DNA from: Eleusine coracana subsp. coracana
Lineage: Eukaryota; Streptophyta; Magnoliopsida; Poales; Poaceae
Assembly (NCBI GenBank): GCA_032690845.1
Contig: CM064426.1
Coordinates: forward strand, 45,090,508 to 45,154,507
Direction of reading: 5' to 3'
Length of the DNA stretch: 64,000 bases
Part shown: positions 57,885-64,000 of the stretch, one piece after another
Numbering within the stretch: position 1 is the first letter of the stretch
Layout of the letters: each line of letters begins with the position of its first letter
Translations under genes and position numbers: made by a program
The notes under the pieces: model-generated
Told to the model about the DNA's origin: nothing
Seen by the model: the letters and a program-made list of their open reading frames with translations, nothing else
The model's database searches: none

Positions 57885-59232
57885 TCGGCGTAATGGCTGA
57901 GCCGATCGGCGTGGTGGTGTTCTTTCATCACTGCGACTGCCTCCATTCCTCTCTGTATTACCATTAACTCTTGTTGAAGTTCCTGCTGCCCCATCATTGT
58001 TACATTCTGCAAGTGTTCCCCAACTCTCAATCTTAGGACTACCAAAGCTTCTTCGCATATTAGAATCATCCCCCAAATATCCAGACATACTAGGGTCACT
58101 TTCCAAAGTTTCCAAACAATATAATGAATCAAAGTTGCTATCCCATTCAGAATACTTTCGAATTGGCTTACCCAATAGTCTAGCGGATCTTCGAACCTCT
58201 GGTGTAGTCTTCCGTTTCTTTGTAGTAGGTTCTTCATCGTCACTTGGCAGAGCTGTTAGATCAATGAATTCAGTCATCTTCAGATCTCGCTGATCGGCCT
58301 CTGTGTCACGCTGATTGGCTCTAATGTCGCGCCGATCGGCTCCAATGTTGCGCCGATCGGCACAGCCGGCGGCTTCCTCCATATACGTAGCCAACTGTTC
58401 CAGATTCTCATGCATCGCCTTGTTCTTCTGCCTTCGCAAAATCTCATCATTAATTTCCTTAGGCGTCTTTTCTCCAGGGACTGCGCGATAGCCATCATCA
58501 TATAAAACATCTCTAGGTATGAAGGTTGGGTCTTCTGCCAATTGGAGTTCAATCTTATGTTGTAGATCTTTACCACAAAAGAAATACTTGCAGCCTTCGA
58601 TGCTCTGTTCCTATGAATCTTGTTTCTTGAAAACCCTCCCAATCGAAAAGAACCCTGGGAGTGGCCCCATCCTTTCTAGCCTGAAGATCCTTTTCCGCAT
58701 TCAGCTGGTTCATGGCTTCTTCGGCTTCCTCCTGCAGCTTGAGTTCATACTTGGTGGCAGTATCATGTTCACTGTAAAGCCAGCACTTATGGATTGTGAG
58801 AGCGCTCTCTTCATCTAGTTCCTCCTACTCTTGCTTAGTCAATGAATTTTTGAAAGATAGGAAATCTTCATATGACAAGGGCTTAGGAAGATCAAGAAGG
58901 CCTTCCATGGTGTACCTTTGAGAAACAACTTCACTTTCAATAGGTGCTATAGATTTTCCCTTGCGCACCAATACTCTCTTCATCATCTGCTAAAGTTCAT
59001 TGTCCATCATCACCTTTTTTGCATTCCACACGTCATCTTCACTTTTCATCATGAATCTCTTCCTCAGATTCGACCAGACAACAGGATCATCTTGTGTTTG
59101 TGTCAACACCTCATCTACTTCATCCTAGGACCAAATGGCAGAGATCTGCGGAAAACCGTCACCGAGCCGATCGGCTTCAGAGTCGCGCCGATCGGTGCCG
59201 CCTTGGTTGCTTCCCGACGCGCCACCTTCCAT
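57885..59232 (-). pseudogene. Athila-2 third ORF, downstream of pol
   Basis: ATG at 59232 (MEGGASGSNQGGTDRRDSEA) opens a frame of about 450 codons with several stops and a frameshift. Recognisable parts: RYTMEGLLDLPKPLSYEDFL, an acidic helical stretch, and 58541-57846 with QRDTEADQRDLKMTEFIDL and a Lys/Arg-rich KKRKTTPEVRRSARLLGKP, which looks like a nuclear-localisation type basic patch. Repeats of ADRR come from GCCGATCGGC palindromes in the DNA. This is the env-like ORF position in Athila elements, but I see no signal peptide or transmembrane helix. The last 13 codons lie past the junction at 57884. Confidence 0.6.
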
Positions 59233-59624
59233 CGCTTCTGCCCTTAGGGTTTGTTCCGGTGACTACTTGTGATGCTAGATAATCCGTGGTATTGTCGCCC
59301 TCTCATATTTATATCCCTTGATTTCCAATTGGACTAGGACTCTATCTCTTATTTGTGGAATTCAACAAGTCTTAACAAGGCAAGGCCCGAGACCGACTCA
59401 AAAACCAAAAAGACTCTACCGTGCCAATCGGTGCAGGACTGTGCTGATCAGCATAGTGTCACGCCGATCGGCGCGATACACTAATTTACCCAATCAGAAA
59501 TAGGAAAAACACAAAAATCAAAAACACATCCAGAGCTTCTGTTTTACATCGTTAAGCTTGACCATACATGGCACTAAGCAGTGAAGTACACATCAAAAGA
59601 TTTTAATTCAAATGTGTCAGGTTC
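59233..59624 (-). other. Athila-2 spacer between pol and the third ORF
   Basis: No gene seen. It contains three GCCGATCGGC-type motifs at 59423-59476, in variants such as GCCAATCGGT, GCTGATCAGC and GCCGATCGGC. Confidence 0.6.
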
Positions 59625-62600
59625 TAGATATACCTTCAGACATTGTCCATTCACCGTGTACTTGTTTCTTTTGCAAATCCATTATGATTACAGCTCCCGA
59701 AGGTAACACCGTGTTCACAAGATAAGGCCCTTCCCATTTACTTCATAGTTTGCCTTTACCAAATAATCTAAATCATGAATTAAATAAAAGTACATGATCT
59801 CCTTCCTTGAATTCCTTCTTCAAAAGCTTCTTATCATACCACTTCTTTGTCCTTTCCTTATATATTGCTGCATTTTCATATGCACGCAATCGCATCTCTT
59901 CTAATTCACTTATTTGTATTTTCCTTTTCACGCCGGCACCATCAAGATCCAAGCTCATCTCTTTTATTGCCCAATAAGCCTTTCCAATTCCACCGGTAGG
60001 TGACATGATTTTCCATAGACAAATTGATATGGTCTCATGCCAATTGGTGTCTTGAATGCCGTACTATATGCCCATAATGCTCCATTAAGCTTTGTGGCCC
60101 AATCTTTTCCTTCCTTTGTAACAATCTTCTGCAAAATCCCTTTTAAATGCTTATTTGATGTTTCTTCTTGTCCATTTGTTTGGGGATGATAGGTTGTCCC
60201 AATTCTATGTTCAACCTCAGATTTAGCCAAAAACCTAGTAAAGTATCCTCCTATAAAATGGGATCCTCCATCTGTAATTATTATCCTTGGTACTCCATAC
60301 CTAGGGAATATCTGCTCTTGAAGTATAGTCCTCGATTCTCTTGTGGTATTGGTCTTGCATGCCATTGCTTCGACCCACATGGACACATAATCAACGGCAA
60401 CCAATATATACTCGCAAACATGAGAATTCACAAATGGTCCCATGAAGTCCATACCCCAAACATCAAATATATCAACTTGAAGATTATACTTAAGAGGCAT
60501 TGCATTCCTACTGTTAACATTCCCTATTCATTGGCATTGAGCACATGTTGCAAAATACCTTTTTGCATCTTCATGCATAGTAGGCCAATAGAAACCACTC
60601 GCCCATACCTTTGCCTGTGTTCTAAAGTAGCCATAATGTCCTCCATAATCCAAAGAGTGACATTTTGCCAAAATGCTCGCTCTTTCTTTTCTGGGCACAC
60701 ATCTTCGCACTCCTCCGTCCTGGCAATACCTATACAAGTATCGGTCGGCCCATATAAATTTTCTCATTTCACTCCTAACTCTTTTCTTTGTGTTTTTGTT
60801 CATCATATCAGTCTGTCCCTTGAAACCTTTGATAATATCCATCATCCAACTCTCTCTACGATCAAATATGGCAAACAACTGCTCTTGTTGCATTTCATCT
60901 TTTATCGGCTCAGTTGATGATGATTCAAGACGGGACAAATGATCTGCTACAGAATTTTCTACCCCTTTCTTATCTTATCTCCAAATCAAATTCTTGCAGC
61001 ATCAATACCCATCACATTAACCGAGGCTTAGACTCTTTCTTTTAAACCAAGTATCTTATAGCAGCATGATCAGTATATACAATCATCTTAGAATTCAGAA
61101 TGTAGAATCTAAACTTCTCAAAAGCAAATATAACAACTAACATCTCTTTCTCAGTTGTTGTATAATTGATCTGCGCCTCATTCATAGTTTTGCTAGCATA
61201 ATAAATAGCATGCACTTTACCTCCCTTTCATTGTTCAAGAACAGCTCCAACTGCATAATCACTTGCATCACACATAATTTCAAAAGGTAGACTCCAATCA
61301 GGTGGCTGAGTAATGGGTGCAAAGCATAGAGCTTCCTTTAATCTCCTGAAGGCAAGAGTTGTTCATCATCCATGAAAAAATTTGTACCTTGCTTCAACAA
61401 TTCTATCAGGGGCTTAGCAATCTTTGAATAATTCTTAACAAATCTGCGATAGGCATGTCCAAGAAACCTCCTCAAGGTTGTAAGATCAGTAGGGGGAGGT
61501 AATTTCTCAATTGTAGATACCTTTACTTTATCAACCTCTATCCCTCTGTTAGATATGACATGACCAAGTACTATCCCTTTTGTTACCATGAAATGGCACT
61601 TCTCCCAATTAAGAACTAAAGTTGCATTCAACGCACCTTTTCAAAACCTTCTCCAAATTCTCCAGGCAACTATCAAAATCAGTACCGTGTACAGAGAAGT
61701 CATCCATAAATACTTCCATAATATCTTCTATGAATTCAGCGAATATTGCATTCATGCATCTTTGAAATGTGGTAGGCGCATTGCAAAGACCAAATGGCAT
61801 CCTTCAATACGCATATGTCCCGAAAGGGCAAGTAAAACTAGTTTTCCGTTGATCCTCTCTTCTTACCATTATTTGAAAGAAACCACTAAATCCATCCAAA
61901 TAACAAAAGTATGAATTCTTTGCTAGTCTTTCAAGCATCTCGTCGATGAACGGAAGAGGATAGTGATCTTTCTTTGTCACCTTGTTCAAACTTCAGTAAT
62001 CTATGCACATTCTCCATCCAGTTATAGTCCTTTGAGGGATCAACTCATTCTTCTCATTAGGCACTACCGTCAACCCTCCTTTCTTGGGCACACAATGTAC
62101 TGGACTAACCCATTCACTATCAGCAACAGGATAGATCATACCTGCATTAAGCAGCTTTTGAATCTCCTTTTTAACCACTGGCTTCATTGACTCCTTCAAC
62201 CTTCGCATCCCTTCAACCACTGGTTTAGCATTCTCCTCCAGGTTAATCTTGTGAGTGCAGAATGCGGGGCTGATTCCCTTAATGTCGTCCAGTGTGTAAC
62301 CAATAGCCTTCTTATACCTTTTGAGCATAGTAAGCAGCTTCTCTGTTTCTTCCTTCGTTAGGGCGTCGTTCATGATAACTGGATATGTTTTATTCTTCCC
62401 TAAATATTCATAGCATAGCTCCTTCGGAAGTTTCTTCTGTTCCACTTCTGGTGCTTCATTTGGATCTAGCTCCCCAGAGGTTCAAAATTAGGATTCTCCT
62501 GGTTGAGCCGATCGGCGCAAGTACCGCGCCGATCGGCGCCAGCAGTATCCTTGTCAATTTCGCGCATGATGTGGTCAAGTGGGTGTCCGATATCCATCCC

Positions 62601-62701
62601 TATCTTCTCGTCTTCCTCTGGGTAGAATTCCTGATAGCAAGAAGGGTCTTGATGAGACGGATCGCTAAATTGAAATTGCACTTCTTCACCTCCTAGGTGC
62701 A
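59625..62701 (-). pseudogene. pol: Athila-2 pol: RT, RNase H, integrase, broken
   Basis: It starts in mid polyprotein (acidic linker 62701-62466). RT: YTLDDIKGISPAFCTHKINL (62280), AGMIYPVADSEWVSPVHCVP near 62110, LPFIDEMLERLAKNSYFCYL near 61940, MPFGLCNAPTTFQRCM near 61790, catalytic FMDD at 61699-61710. The clade signature fits Athila. RNase H (61330-60960) is badly decayed. Integrase: HYGYFRTQAKVWASGFYWP and CAQC zinc region (60660-60530), then Asp in WGMDFMGPF, Asp in IITDGGSHF and Glu in NGQEETSNK (60460-60140). The C-terminal block KWEGPYLV is near 59730. Stops: a TAA after 60528, several before 61993 and elsewhere. Protease and gag are missing because the copia LTR at 62702 replaces them. 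Confidence 0.85.
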
Positions 62702-64000
62702 TGTAAGGACCAAAGGCCTACCGAGAGGGGGGGGGGATGAATTGGTAGCCGACCACGAATCCAAATACTTTAGTTTCATGCTTCTAAAAACCTAACGAAT
62801 TGTTGCAACCTAAACAATTATAGTAGGGCAAGACCCTACACATGCTAGTGTTGATGATGTAAAGCAAAGCACGGAAGCTAAACACACTAGCCTATGCAAG
62901 CCACAAGTCACCCTATCACTAGAGCACTCAATTGCAAAATAGTAAAGAGAGGTTCAAGGAATGCTCATGATTTTTTCCAGAGGTCCCGGAAGGATGGTGC
63001 CTTGCCCTACTCCTCGTTGGACCACTCCAGCCAGAGTCCTGGTCCCTCCCGCCACCAAGTGGAGTTCTCACCCATGAGCCTGCAATCACTCCTCGAGTGA
63101 AGACACGGTGTGCGTCACCGCTGCACAAAGCACAAGCTCGCCTCCCTCGAGAATTTGCCGAACTCCCCGAGCCGGCATGGGCGCTCACTATTGATGCCCC
63201 TTCCAACGGCGGGCTCAAACCGTATACAAACTTGTGAAGGCCTTCACAACCAATCACGATAGGCTCGATCACTGACACCTAACCGATCTAGGTCTCACCA
63301 TAGACCAAGAGTAACAACCTAGATCACACCCTCAAGGACACCCAAGCTTTAGATGTGCAAGATCACTCCATGTTACTCTCACTAGCACTCTCAAGATATC
63401 CAATATCCTCACCTAGTGCTCTCCTCTTTTCCTCTTGGACATTACCAATTATCCTCAGGTATTCATCTAGCCAAGAGAGGTCTCCAAGACCCCAGCAACA
63501 AAGTTATATAGGCTCCCAATCTCAAACTAGCTATTGCTCCACGAAATTGCCTTTCTGGACACACTGACCGGACTGTCCGGCCACTGCCTGACCGGACTGT
63601 CCGGTCACTCTGGTAACGGCTCTCCCAGCTGTTGGCTCCCTGTCCTGGCAATCCCCTGTACTGACCGGACTGTCCGGTCACTGGACCAGACCGTCCGGTC
63701 CACTTTCTCTCTCCATTCCAGGAAGGTCTACAAACTGCATCCTCTCTGTCGTCCCTGCACTCCTACTGACCGGACCGTGCGGTCTATATGGAGTCTCCTG
63801 TAGACAGAGTCCTTGCTCCTCGCGCTAAGTCCTGAAAAACTCCACATAGTGACCATACAGTCCGGTCACCTCTGACCCCTCTATCCGGTCACTACGTTCA
63901 GAAGCTGAAACTTGTTATCCTCGCTTGACATTGTTTCCCAGCTTCTCCGAACAGCTCCTCGGCTTCTCCACTGTCAACTAGTGCCTGTGATTTCACCGAG
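62702..64000 (-). mobile_element. Copia A-type LTR, copy 3, inverted and running off the window
   Basis: Plus-strand TGTAAGGACC at 62702 is the minus-strand LTR end GGTCCTTACA. Reading leftwards on the minus strand it matches 3306-4895 and 7062-8872, with CCGGACNGTCCGG palindromes at 63558-63870 and a TATATAA box (63504-63510, minus). Next to it is Athila-2 pol, with no primer site, so this is the outer edge of a 3' LTR or a solo LTR. A run of ten G is at 62731-62740. Confidence 0.85.

Noticed and set aside
4896..62701. A single Athila element split by one large inversion
   Set aside because: Flanks do not match: the left LTR has ACTGA (4891-4895), while the right end at 48667 has CACAC and lies in a copia B LTR, not in the copia LTR that hosts Athila-1. 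Two separate copies is simpler.
62702..64000. The inverted LTR as the 3' LTR of copia A
   Set aside because: The bases next to it (TGCAC in its own orientation) do not match TGTAG before 7062, and its 3' third differs from the 7062-8872 LTR. Undecided without sequence beyond 64000.

Overview
This is eukaryotic, transposon-saturated DNA, most likely from a grass (Poaceae; a panicoid relative of sorghum, sugarcane or maize is my guess). Reasons: CRM-type, Tekay-type, Athila-type and RIRE2/Tat-type Ty3/gypsy elements, Sirevirus-like Ty1/copia LTRs carrying CCGGACNGTCCGG palindromes, and LTRs of about 4 kb. I see no host gene, no tRNA or rRNA gene, and nothing prokaryotic. Clade names rest on motif recognition, not on a database search.

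Layout. 1-632 is the end of a Tekay-like LTR (minus). 633-4895 is the 3' end of a Sirevirus-like copia element: a broken env-like ORF, polypurine tracts and an LTR. Athila-1 (plus) sits in that LTR from 4896 and is interrupted at 7061 by copia A (plus; LTR 7062-8872, gag from 8941). Copia A carries two large insertions. The first is a CRM-clade chromovirus (10187-17846 plus 32620-32713; 922-bp LTRs, TSD TACTA), whose 3' LTR holds a 14.8-kb Tekay-clade chromovirus on the minus strand (17847-32614; 4.0-kb LTRs, TSD GAACG/GAACA). The second is a non-autonomous, LARD-like element (33314-39998; TSD GCAAC/ACAAC). The copia A reading frame is continuous across both insertions. Copia A ends near 41504, before its reverse transcriptase, against a partial LTR of copia B (plus), which abuts head-on a copia B gag (minus) with its own PBS and LTR (minus). 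That second LTR contains a 4.24-kb solo Tekay LTR (43802-48042) and is interrupted at 48666 by Athila-2 (minus).

Athila-2 occupies 48667-62701 on the minus strand. A Tat-clade, RIRE2-like element (plus, 49262-56958) is inserted in its LTR. That element carries an antisense spliced coiled-coil gene, and a foreign LTR fragment (56959-57884) follows it. Athila-2 pol (59625-62701) meets a third copy of the copia A-type LTR (minus) that runs off the window.

Working together: each autonomous element once encoded gag, protease, RT/RNase H and integrase, with tRNA primer sites (iMet-like for CRM, Tekay and copia; Asp-like for Athila and the LARD) and polypurine tracts. All are now inactive through stops, frameshifts or lost catalytic residues. 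The most interesting signals are three double-hairpin units spaced exactly 99 bp apart, with compensatory changes, in the Tekay leader; an antisense gene whose two introns restore an open frame; an inverted-LTR arrangement that could give hairpin RNA; and family-specific short palindromes scattered through LTRs and even coding sequence.
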